A stretch of DNA of 64,000 bases from Pomacea canaliculata (lineage: Eukaryota; Mollusca; Gastropoda; Architaenioglossa; Ampullariidae): positions 18,218,725 to 18,282,724 of the forward strand of contig NC_037593.1 of assembly GCF_003073045.1 (NCBI RefSeq), read 5' to 3'. Positions 1 through 10,497 of this stretch are shown piece by piece; within the stretch, counting starts at the first letter, position 1, and every line of letters begins with the position of its first letter. The notes beneath the pieces were generated by a model, which saw only the letters and a list, made by a program, of their open reading frames with translations, searched no databases and had not been told where the DNA came from. Made by a program: the position numbers and the translations under genes.

Positions 1-1600
1 TGTGCTTCAAATAAACAGTGAAAGTGTCAGTGTCGCGTGAGCTGCTATATCTTTTAATGTTCCAAAATCAACTGACAACTATTCTCTCGGTCCATAAAAA
101 TGAGATCTGATAACAAATCTTCAGTGCCCTGAAGTATCCTTTAAGTGTTTAAGTATTTAAAATGCATTTCACGAAACACATAAACAGACACATTAACATT
201 CATGTTCCTAACGGCCATACTGGAGGTCAGGATGTTCTGCCATGTAGATGAACCAAATTTCTAGTTTTTGGATAACTTTTTTGTATATCAAACCATATTC
301 GATTTTGCATACAAAAAACGGGAGAAGACGTTTTCCAACGGTAAACATAATGTTTGTTCTTTTAGTCGTCTACTACTACTACTACCACTACTACTAATAA
401 TAATAATATCCTTTTTGTTTTGCTCACGAGTAATTGAAAGAGCACTTGAACCTACTGGAGACATGACTCTAATTGAATTGTCATGTACTGGCAGTCTCTT
501 TTAAAAATCTTTATCAACAATGAATGTAAATATAAGACTTTCCAACATCACTGGCGATATGTAAATCTGATCAGAAGTAGATGAATAGGGAAGACCATAT
601 AGTGGCTTATTTCTTGGAAATATTGTCATCCTTTGACATGTTATGTAATATTGTGTGGCAGTAATTATCTCCGGAGAACCACCCAGTCCTACTATAGGTT
701 ATTATGCCCTAGTTTATTTCCACATTGTGGAAGCGTCATAAAGTTTGTTTATTTAGGTTTGCAATCACTCTTTTTTTCCAGTAGACGACCATACTCTGGA
801 GATGTATCAAGCAGTCATCGTCCTGAAAGTACTAAATCGTTTTTAGACCTAAACTATGAACAATGAAACGTTGAGAACATTTACATATATCAAGCATATG
901 AAAATAAAAGTGAACGGATGACGTGTAAAGTTTCCTCTCATCCTTGTGAACCGGAAATAAAAAAATTAAAGTCCTTAATGTTGTAAGCGGCAGAGTGCAT
1001 ACGAACAAAATAACAAACAAACATGCAGAGAGCCTACTGTTGATATCATAAATGTCGGAGTTATCCTTCCTGAAAGAGGAACGAAGGAGCGAAAGAATGA
1101 GTACCCGTGGGTAAACAAACGACTTAAATTGAAATGACCGAGAGCTGACAAGTACACAGTTTTAGGAAATGTGTGAAGAAAATGTTACAGAAAACTCAAT
1201 CCCTGAAACATTGTGAGAAGGGTGTGCGGGCTGTCCACCTGCACCAAACTCACTGGGACAGCTCAGAGTTCTCTTCCGACTCTGTAGAACAGGCAAATAC
1301 TTCTGAAAGTGTCTGAAATTCTTTGTGATGACCGACCTGTACTATCAGGACAATTTTCCAACTTCCTTTGAACCGCCGATTCTGTTTACCTGCAGGTAGG
1401 ACCAACAGATTGAGGCTGTCATTCGTTGCGACTTCCCAATGTTACTGTGTGCGATTGAATGATGCTGTCTGAACCAGAAATGTATACGTCTGCTTGGTGG
1501 ATATGAATATACATTGGTCTAGTTTTGTGCTTTTAAATCGAACTGTCCCTATTTTTCATCTGAGATAAATAAAGTGTCGTTGTTGTTGTTGTTGTTGTTT

Positions 1601-1635
<35 letters not shown>

Positions 1636-1860
1636 ATATTAATTGACAAATCACTTGTGACAGCCAAATGGACTGCTGAATGACTGAAACATTATGTTCC
1701 GAAGTCATGTGCTTTTTTTCTACATAACAGATACGAAATTATAAAAATCGAATCCACTAAATGATACTGTTAAGTATGAGCACACCATCCAAACTATAAG
1801 AGAGTAAAACGTGCAGTAGGTAATACTAAAATCTGTTACTGACAAGTCAAAGACCTAAAA
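1..1860. other. Upstream spacer of A1
   Basis: No gene seen. The first 190 bp align with 19925-20110 upstream of A2 (shared AACAGTGAAAGTGTCAGT and ATGCATTTCACGAAACACAT), so the module duplication reaches at least the window's left edge. Confidence 0.6.
1190..1640 (+). repeat. Possible retroposed 3' tail ending in (GTT)n
   Basis: The segment ends GATAAATAAAGTGTC followed by a (GTT)n run (1579-1636). An AATAAA-like end running into a microsatellite is typical of non-LTR retrotransposon or SINE tails. I did not recognise the body and no coding remnant was found. Confidence 0.35.
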
Positions 1861-2018
1861 GAAGCTGACATCATCAAGCCTTCAGGTTCCCCCGAGGACT
1901 GAATATAAAATTTAGGGGAAAAAGAAATTCGTATGCGAACAATGAAAATCGTTTCATCCCCCGGCCCACCCAGCTCGCCCTATCCATACAAAGTTGAGTT
2001 TTATGGCTCCATGTTGGG

Positions 2019-2025
2019 TATATAT
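2019..2025 (+). promoter_or_regulatory. TATA box of A1
   Basis: TATATAT sits about 110 bp before the ATG in the context TTATGGCTCCATGTTGGG, which recurs before A2, A3 and the E genes. A further conserved block with a CRE-like TGACATCA at 1866-1873 lies upstream. Confidence 0.7.
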
Positions 2026-2131
2026 GCACGACTGCGTCTTCTTCTCAGTCGTGTCAACAGCTGGTTCAAACCCTGTTCCTTGGGGACGACTGTCGCTGGA
2101 TCTGACCCTGCAGAGAGAGTTGCTTGTCACA

Positions 2132-5100
2132 ATGGCCTCCTCCTACTTCTCGGCTGTCGTCTTCAGCCTCGTCTTGGCGACTTTGATCTCCGCTGAAGTG
2201 TATCCAAAGCCCTATACACAGCCACCTTACCAGTCTGGTCCCGCTGCAGCGCCGTACCCGAAGGGCCAGTCATACCCAGGCGGCTATGAGTATCAAAATG
2301 GAGGGTATGGTGATTTTATTTGCACTTTTATCAATTTAATAACGCTAAACGTAAAATCAATTTTACAGATGACCGTCCGATACAAATTGTTGTTTTATCG
2401 TTGGTGTGTGACAAATAATTAGTCGAACGAGTAGCAAGTTCTGCTTAAATCGTTTACCTTCAAAATTTTAGGTTTCAAAACAATCATTCACTTACAGTCG
2501 CTTCTAAGATATAGGACTGTGCAATATTTTATTGACTAATTATTTCTTTGACACTCTAACTGAAACCTTTTCATCAGAAATTTGTAGATCACAGCTAAAA
2601 ATTTCAGACTAAAGTACGGTGGAGATAATAATGCATTACAGGGACTAAGGATGAAGTTGCAGGAAGTTTCAAAGTAGACACTGCCTGCTTCCAGATAGTA
2701 ATTAGTGTGAAGGATTTTGTAGGACTAAAACTTTGTGCTTGTGAAGGAAAAATGTCTTTGCAAAACTGAATGAACCTATTTTGAAACCCGATATTGTCAA
2801 CGCAAATATTTCCGATATTCAATATTTATCATGTAAGCATTATCGTTAAATCCTTTGCCGTTACTTAACTGTCGCTGGAGATGAACATTATTTGCCGATG
2901 GCAATTTGTGTTTGTGTAAACTCATGTGTACATTCTAGGTCTTTGTGTGTGTGTGTGTGTGTGCGATGTGTACATATCCGCGACTACATATATCCGTGTT
3001 TACCCTTTAAGATGCTCATACATTTGGCTTATGATTGTGGGTGAGCAGGTACGGATCTTCGTACAACTACAAGTCGTCCTCGAGCCGTGTGGCTGTTGAG
3101 TCGGAAGCAGACGTATTGGACAGACTGTTTGATATCATCGACAGTGAGTACATCACTTTTAAGAACTACTATTGACAGCGATCTTCTCATGCCTTTATTT
3201 TAGAAATTCTTTGCTCAAAGGCCTGTGTTTAACTGTAAAAGAATGCTCGAAATTAACATCAACATATAGTCTCAGTTTTCAGTTGGTTTAAAGGTGTAGT
3301 AAAGGCTGTAGATTCGAACTGATCCCATTCTTTACGAGATTCGATGCAGTTTCATAGTCAGCAAGCATGTTGCTTGTTTTCTTGCAGACCTTATTATCAC
3401 TAAAAGAGTTTTCTTAGTTTGCTTCTTCAACGCGATGTCAAGGTGTGCAAAAGTGTTAGTTGCTTTATTGCAGGAATAATTGCATTCGAAGACTTCGCTG
3501 CCGAAACCTTGGCGAACACAGACTCCCAGCAAAGTGTCCTGAAGAAGCAGGTGACCCAGCTGACTATCCTGGACCTGCCGGCCTTGGAGGAGCAGAACGT
3601 TGTCCTGAGCAAGAGGCTGGACAATCTGGAGAAGGCGGTAAGAGTTTGTAGGTCAGAGTGTGCGGTGAATGATGCCGTCATGATGACTGTCTGTTTTGCC
3701 GGTTGTAATGATAGTTTTCGCTTATGTTTATGCTTAATCTTTTAACCTTAAACTATATTTCTTCACCATGACAACACCGTCACTGAGCTTCCTTACATGT
3801 ACACCACACACACACACACTCTAATCATATGCATTACGCTCAGGTGGAGGACCTCGAGGATCTCATTGACGACCTAAGTGCAAATGTGGATGATCTGGAG
3901 TACCTGAACGCTGAGAACGCCAAGGACATCAAGGACCTGGAGATCGCTCTGGCCAACGAGCAGTTCATCGACTCCACTCAAGTGCGCGACATCGCCTCGC
4001 TCCTGGCGGCCGTTCAGAACCTCAAGACCAAACTGATCAGTGTACGTGTAATGTTAAATGTAACGATGACTTAGCCAACGCTGTCTACGTGTGTGTTTGT
4101 GAGAGAGAAGTGAAGGGAGAAAAAAAGAAGAAAGAGAACTGACGCGTGTGAATCTTTTCTAGACTTTTTTGTTTTCCTTTACCTCCTGTTCCTCATCCCT
4201 ATTTGTAATGAACATCAGTTAAAGGCCTTTTAAAATCAGTTTAGAGTAAATTTTCGAAACAACATTACGGAATAACCAGTTGTCCTTCATCATATTTTTT
4301 ATGAACGCAGTGAACAAAAATGAAACTTTTTCACACCACAGATTGAAACAAGCAAGTTTAAGGCCCTCGACAACGAAATCCAAAAAGTGGTCGGGCAGTT
4401 TGTCTCTACAAGTGACCTGGAAACGTCCAGAATGTGTGAGTACACGTTGTTAACCATACAACAAGAAAAGGAGGTGTTGATAAAATAAAATATAATATAC
4501 CAAGTAGGCATTATTGTTTACTTAAAGAGATGTTGAGCTCCCTTAATAATAAACAAGCTGAGCAAATCGCACGTTGATATTTACGGATTTTGTCCCCTGT
4601 TGTGTCTTTCAGGCGAGACTGGTGTCACCACACTGACTGCAGATGACCGTCGTAACACTGTCGTGTTTAACACAGACTTTGGCGGGCAAGTTCCTCAGAT
4701 TGAATACGGCATTTCTGGTATTAAGAGCAGATTCGTAGGCGAGGAACCTTCCAAATATAATCCATACGGCAAGCCATATGATCCCAAGTATCCTCCGTAC
4801 GGCAAGCCATATGACCCCAAGTATCCCCAGTACGAGAAACCATATGACCCCAAGTATCCCCAGTACGAGAAACCATATGACCCCAAGTATCCCCAGTACG
4901 AGAAACCATATGACCCCAAGTATCCCCAGTACGGCAAGCCATATGATTCCAAATATCCCCCGTACGGCTCCTACAACGATCGCAATCCGGGACTTCTGGG
5001 AGACCTTGTTGTCGCCTTGGCAACACCAGAGTCCATCACCTTCGAACTGGTGGATGCGGCGTTCAACGTCGCTGAGAGTGTGTCGGTGGAAGTGGCTTGG

Positions 5101-5145
5101 AATGTGTGCTCCGTTAGGCCCGGCACCCGCCTTGCTAAATACTGA
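2132..5145 (+). CDS. A1: secreted coiled-coil H-type lectin protein (418 aa, 6 exons)
   Basis: Exons 2132-2304, 3049-3143, 3474-3637, 3844-4041, 4342-4435 and 4613-5145; intron phases 2,1,0,0,1, all GT-AG. The first ATG follows a TATA box by about 110 bp and opens a signal peptide ending near LISA. A Tyr/Pro-rich arm follows, then a helix (DVLDRLFDIID), a 152-codon rod with a clear 3-4 hydrophobic repeat (VEDLEDLIDDLSANVDDL), Cys at the rod end, and an H-type lectin domain starting ETGVTTLTADD and closing VEVAWNVCS. Six 11-residue repeats of the type KPYDPKYPQYE sit inside the lectin domain, between strand YGISGI and strand VVALATPESITFEL. The family assignment rests on the strand pattern and the terminal W-x-V-C strand. 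The exact role is unknown; export and oligomerisation are inferred. AATAAA lies at 5622. Confidence 0.85.
4771..4968 (+). repeat. 33-bp coding tandem repeat in the A1 lectin loop
   Basis: Six in-frame 33-bp units encode KPYDPKYP(P/Q)Y(G/E). A2 has four units (23381-23512) and A3 one. Copy number differs while flanking lectin strands are conserved, consistent with slippage or unequal exchange. Confidence 0.95.
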
Positions 5146-5621
5146 GCTGTCATCACCTCCAATTACCTTTAGTAACCAAGAATGACACTGATGCCGATGT
5201 ATCCGCAGATTCTACGATGCTACAAGCTGGGACGTTTTGTGCTTACGCTTAGGTTTTGAGAGGAATAATGTTGATAGACTGAAAAGAAAAAGATGATGTA
5301 CTATCAATGAGGGCATATTAGTCTAAATAGAAAATCGTTGAGCTGTAAAGACGAAAACTGAGAACAGCTTGCTGTATGATCAAAAGAAACAACCTATACA
5401 AGAACACTAAAGAGAAGATAAACATGAATGTTAAGAATAGAAAGAATATCACATGAGCAAATCGAAATTTCTCCTGCATTGTGAGATCTGTAGGTGTCAT
5501 GGAAGAGATTTGTTTGAGTAATATCGCTATACAGCATCCAGACACCTCAGCAGCGCAAACGTACAGTTGTAGCCTAGTAGACACTTGCGATTTTGTTTTC
5601 ATTTCACTGTTTTAGTGGTGA

Positions 5622-5627
5622 AATAAA
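5622..5627 (+). promoter_or_regulatory. A1 polyadenylation signal
   Basis: AATAAA about 480 bp after the stop; A3 has AATAAA in the same sequence context at 39437. Confidence 0.6.
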
Positions 5628-5739
5628 TATGAAACAATTGCCATGAACTATTGTCTTTGATGCTGCGTGGTTGTGTGTAGATATTCGGTATATGTGCAGG
5701 TGTGTTTTACTTTTTGAAGGTTGTAAAACATATACACGT

Positions 5740-6575
5740 TATTCTGCCTCACACTCGGACACACGGATACACATAAAGTGTAAATCACAACACACTCTCT
5801 CACACACAGAAACAAGCTCTCTCACTGTCTCATGCACAGAGTCTCTCTCTCTCTCACACACAAGCTCTCTCTCTCATACACACACAAACAAAAGCACTCT
5901 CTCTCTTTCTCACACACACACACACTTTCACTCTCTCTCCTTGTCTCTCTCTCTCTCACACACACACTTTCACTCTCTCTCCCTGTCTGTCTCTCTCTCA
6001 CACACTTTCACTCTCTCTCCCTGTCTGTCTCTCTCTCACACACTTTCACTCTCTCTCCCTGTATCTCTCTCTCTCTCACACACACACACTTTCACTCTCT
6101 CTCTCTCATACACACACAAACAAAAGCACTCTCTCTCTCACACACACACACACACTTTCACTCTCTCTCCCTGTCTCTCTCTCTTTCTCACACACACACA
6201 CACTTTCACTCTCTCTCCCTGTCTCTCTCTCTCTCTCTCACACACTTTCACTCTCTCCCTGTCGTTCTCTCTCACACACACACACTTTCACTCTCTCCCT
6301 GTCGTTCTCTCTCACACACACTTTCACTCTCTGTCGTTCTCTCTCTCACACACACACACTTTCACTCTCTCCCTGTCGTTCTCTCTCTCTCTCACACACA
6401 CACACTTTCACTCTCTCTCCCTGTCTCTCTCTCTCACACACACACACTTTCACTCTCTCTCCCTGTCTCTCTCTCTCTCCCACACACACTTTCACTCTCT
6501 CCCTGTCGTTCTCTCTCTCACACACACACTTTCACTCTCTCTCCCTGTCTCTCTCTCACACACACACACAAACAT
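5740..6575 (+). repeat. CT/CA minisatellite downstream of A1
   Basis: About 830 bp of degenerate units built from (CT)n, (CA)n and the phrase ACTTTCACTCTCTCTCCCTGT. The long Ser/His/Leu frames across it are composition artefacts. Short CT/CA tracts occupy the same place after A2 (about 24267-24296) and A3 (about 39573-39620). Confidence 0.95.
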
Positions 6576-6969
6576 TTGAAAAGAAGTTGCTGTTGCGGAA
6601 AAAGTAATGGTTGTGTGATGGACGTATTAAAATTGAGCTACGAAACGTAAGTCCCATACGCCTATGTCGTCGTCAATGGAACATTTCGGATCCTAAATGT
6701 ACATGGCGTATCTCCCCAAAATCTGAGTCTCTGCAGTGGAAGATATTTCAAACAAAGAACTTAATTTACTCTGTATACAACAGTGTCCACTTGTAGACAC
6801 GCTGGCAAATTGGCGACACACGCAGGAAACACAATCATCAGCGACAAACGCTGACACTACTCTAGCAGCCACACCTGGCACTGACAGCGACACGCGCTTC
6901 AAGACTGTGACCACAGTGACACTCGCTGACCACAGGCAACACGCACCTGACACAGCAGTTAAATTATTG

Positions 6970-7130
6970 GCGACACACTCCTGACACAGCAAACTAGGGA
7001 CAACACACGCTGACACAACAAACTAGGGACGACACACGCTGACACAACAAACTAGGGACAACACACGCTGACACAACAAACTAGGGACGACACACGCCTG
7101 ACACAACAAACTGACGACGACACACGCCCA
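6970..7130 (+). repeat. 29-bp minisatellite
   Basis: AAACTAGGGAC units begin at 6991, 7020, 7049 and 7078 (period 29), with GACAC-rich degenerate sequence on both sides. Confidence 0.9.
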
Positions 7131-7932
7131 CAATAGCTTCCGTAGCTCTCTACTGTTTACTCTGACTCCACATTTTAACACTCACTCTCACCGCTTATAT
7201 ATACAAGTTACAAAGGGTTCTGGAAACATCCATCATCTTCTCGTTACATATGCACTCGTTTGCACCGAACATTTCAGACACCAAAGCGTGCGTCAGTCAC
7301 GCACCTGTTATAAAGGTGTAGGCGGCTTTAGTCACAGCTGTACAACTGTCACCAGCAGGTCAGGCAGAGTTATACAGCGCATCAAATCGCTGATGGCAAA
7401 TTTCTAATAACTAATCGGAGAAAGAAATCTACTTTAAAAGAATTAGGTTCGCGCGGTCTCTCAATTGTTTTTGCATCAGTCATAAGGATTTATAAGGATA
7501 GACATGGACTGCTGTCGTCATTTAGTTTTTATCATGTACTACTACTTCTTTTACTAAAATTACACCAAGGAACTTTAAACGTTTTACCTCTTCAAAGGTT
7601 TGATTTTTATCTTGACCAGTCTCGCCCTGCGCTTGACAGTTCTTTCCCAATCTGACTATGAAGATCTCAAATTGAGAACATCAAGCCATGATAAACCAGC
7701 AACATTTTTAAAATTTTAAATTTATTTCAGATTTACGGATGCATTTTTTAGATATTTCATTTGAGATAACAGAATTTATAAAAGGCAGCATCACACAGCT
7801 GTTGGATTCACGTCTTTATTACGAGCTCTTGACAAGATTCTTTAAAAATGTCTGCAGCGCTGACCTGGTAGGACCGATTACATAGAAATTCTTTGTACGA
7901 TAAAAAATCTTTTAGGCTAGCCAAAACGTTTT

Positions 7933-8039
7933 CCAAATGGGCCCAATTGAAGGGAGCTGCCCCAAACGGGGTCCGCCGGCGAGGTGTTGTTGCGACCCTA
8001 TGATCATCAAGGGAGCAACAATTCCTTAAGGAATAAACT
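7933..8039 (+). mobile_element. 5'-truncated LINE tail with target duplication
   Basis: The sequence GAGGTGTTGTTGCGACCCTA matches the C-terminal coding end and 3' end of the LINE at 41.6 kb. It is flanked by AAAACGTTTT at 7923-7932 and 8040-8049; copy 2 of the host repeat has a single, slightly changed version at this site, which marks the insertion. Confidence 0.7.
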
Positions 8040-8301
8040 AAAACGTTTTAGTGAAGAAATAAGTAAGCAAGTCTGCACCATATGAAATGTAGAATAAAAG
8101 CCTATGAACGGCACTAGAGCGCGGATTACTAAGTCTACAAAGTAAGATCACTGATCACTTTGACACAAGCAAAAGAGCGCCGTCACACAAATATGAAAGT
8201 CCGCTCTCGCCCCCTTCACAGCGGGCTTTCACTGTAGTAACTTCTTGTTCTCTTTATAAACACTTTATTTACCTCATTCATGTGGATACAAACCATTAAA
8301 T

Positions 8302-8375
8302 TGACGTCATTCTTGGGCATTCAGACCATGAAGCTGACGTCATTCCTGGTCACTCAAACCATTAAGTTGACCTCA
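8302..8375. promoter_or_regulatory. CRE array, 33-bp spacing (copy 1)
   Basis: TGACGTCA at 8302-8309 and 8335-8342, and the degenerate TGACCTCA at 8368-8375, at exact 33-bp steps. Enhancer function is inference. Confidence 0.45.
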
Positions 8376-10032
8376 TTCATTCGTATACGTTCATTCAATA
8401 TAGTTGTTGCTATATTTAGACAATAATTATATCCTGCGAAACAGTGCACTCTCGAGTAATTAATTCTAGTGTAGTTAGAGTGATGTCCCCTCGCCCAACT
8501 GGCTGGAGGAGGCAGAGCTCTGTTGTATTTTTTGTCTAATCTGGCGTCTTCCACTTGTCATTGTGTATGTTTTTGACAGGCCTGCCATCGTGCGTGTGGA
8601 CTGTGGTGGTTCTTCGTTTCGGTGGCCACAAATCCTTGTCGACCTGCAGACTTGATGGTCGCAGTTCAGTGAGCTTCATGTCCGCTTGATCAGTGAACTT
8701 TATCGTGTGCTGGGGGTCATTCGTCGTTCCAGTGGGACTGGTGCCGTATAATGTATGTGCTACTTGGAACTGTATTTCCTATGATATGTACTCCGGCCTG
8801 TCTGACATGTTTGATATTTGGCCTTGTGTTGTGCATAGACGCTGACCTTTGGCCTGAGTACCATCATTTTGTTCTGACGTCACATTATTTTCACGTCACA
8901 CCATCTGTCATGTGTGACGCGCTTTGAACTTGTCCACAGCGGAGGATAAGGTGATATACAAGCCAACTGTTATCATCATCATCATGGGGGAGGGAGAGGA
9001 GGGTCTGCAAAATTATTAGTGAGATAGAGATTGTATGCTCACCTGGTGACACTGATAAATGTTGCTAATATCAATTTGAAAAATCTTATCGTTTGCTCGA
9101 AGGTAGTAAGATATAGTTAGTTAATGCGTATTCCACTATTAAAAAAACACGTCTAGACATATGTTAAAATACCCGTATCTGTACACCACATACACAGAGG
9201 CACATCCTGATTTATTATCATCATCTTGATATACCCAGTAGATAGATTACTTACAGTCTGCTAAATGATATATATTAAAGCTGGCAACAACAATGATAAG
9301 TTGATATGTATATGTAGTCTAATTATTTAAAGGTCTTGATCCAGGCATTGCACAAGTAGTATAAACATTTTTATCTCTTATTTCAACCTTTAACGTGTCA
9401 GACCTCTTCATCCACCCTTACTAGTCAAACCTCTACACTCACCCTCACCTGCTCTAATAAGAGGAATTTAGTGCTAGGATGAAGCGCATGTGAGATTTGT
9501 TGAACACGACATGTAGGGGTATAGCATTGCATTCTTCTAATATGTTTGTATTGGTCTTGTAAAGTGATTTTTGTGCGTGCGTGTCTCTCTCTCTCTCTGT
9601 GAGTGAATTTGGGTTGAAGTAATTATTGTAGTAATTATTTGCTGCATACGTAATGTGTGCAAACACGTTTTTTTAAAAAAAAAATAATATGCAGATGCCA
9701 CTATTTTTGTTGTTGTGGTAATACATACTTTTAGTCCACGTAACAATTGTTGTGTGCTCACCCAACCACTCATTAACATTCGATGAGTCATGTATTGTCA
9801 AAATAATTCATTTGTGATCATTGTGGTGAGGAAGTCGTTTGTGTTATTATTCAGGTCCTACGGGGAGAAGATTTCGATGCCAGTGTATTTTATGCCCAAC
9901 AAACTGTATTTTTCCGGTTAAAAATATTACTTGTTTTGCACTTTGAACTTCACATCATATTAGGAACAGACCACCATCTTTCACGCAGTGATTTGGTTTC
10001 AACAACAACAAACACTTATTTCTGCTTTACAT

Positions 10033-10038
10033 TTTATT
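10033..10038 (-). promoter_or_regulatory. B1 polyadenylation signal
   Basis: AATAAA on the minus strand about 460 bp after the stop; the surrounding 3' region aligns with B2. Confidence 0.6.
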
Positions 10039-10497
10039 TGTTGACACACTCATCTTTAAAACGTACAATGAATCAGTTAAGCTTACAGGGCTAGCTTTCA
10101 TTTTTTTTCCTGTTCAAATATAAAACAGTTAACTATCCACACCATCATCTTTAGCGTTCTTCTCCTTCACAAATGTTACAGACAGCTTCATCAGCATCAA
10201 GTCAAGGTTATCCATACACTCTGCTTTCTTTGTAACAAGGAAGAGAGCTGATTACATTTAGTTAAACGGGCCACGGCGGATGCATATTTACAAAATACAC
10301 AAGTTAACGCTTGTGTATAAACAGACGTAAACAAAATTGCTTGATTTAGACGACAATTGAAGGGAAAAAAAAAGGAAAATGCTGAACAATATATTCAGCG
10401 TCTGTGAGCCATGAAACATCCGTTGTAAACTAGGGATGAACAGTTCTCGGCTGACAGGTTCGCCTTGAAAACTAGTGTCATGGTGACAGGAAGTCTA

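Larger units (their letters stand above)
7700..8485 (+). repeat. Dispersed repeat copy 1, carrying CRE array
   Basis: It aligns with about 18640-19275 (shared CTTTATTACGAGCT, TGACAAGAT, GAATAAAAGCC and the CRE units). Boundaries are approximate. Copy 1 lies 3' of A1 while copy 2 lies 5' of A2, so it does not follow the module order and may be mobile or separately transposed. It is interrupted by a LINE tail at 7933-8039. Confidence 0.6.
7135..9950. other. Spacer between the A1 repeats and the B1 3' end
   Basis: No gene seen. It holds a dispersed repeat with CRE sites (7700-8485), a short LINE tail, and AT-rich sequence with scattered microsatellites (CT near 9584, poly-A near 9672). Confidence 0.5.

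Noticed and set aside
5671-6579. Long Ser/His/Leu-rich open frames (up to 302 codons)
   Set aside because: They are translations of the CT/CA minisatellite; no signal, splice context or homologue in A2 or A3.
6970-7130. Regular 29-bp repeats as a CRISPR-like array
   Set aside because: There are no distinct spacers; the units are contiguous and the genome is eukaryotic.
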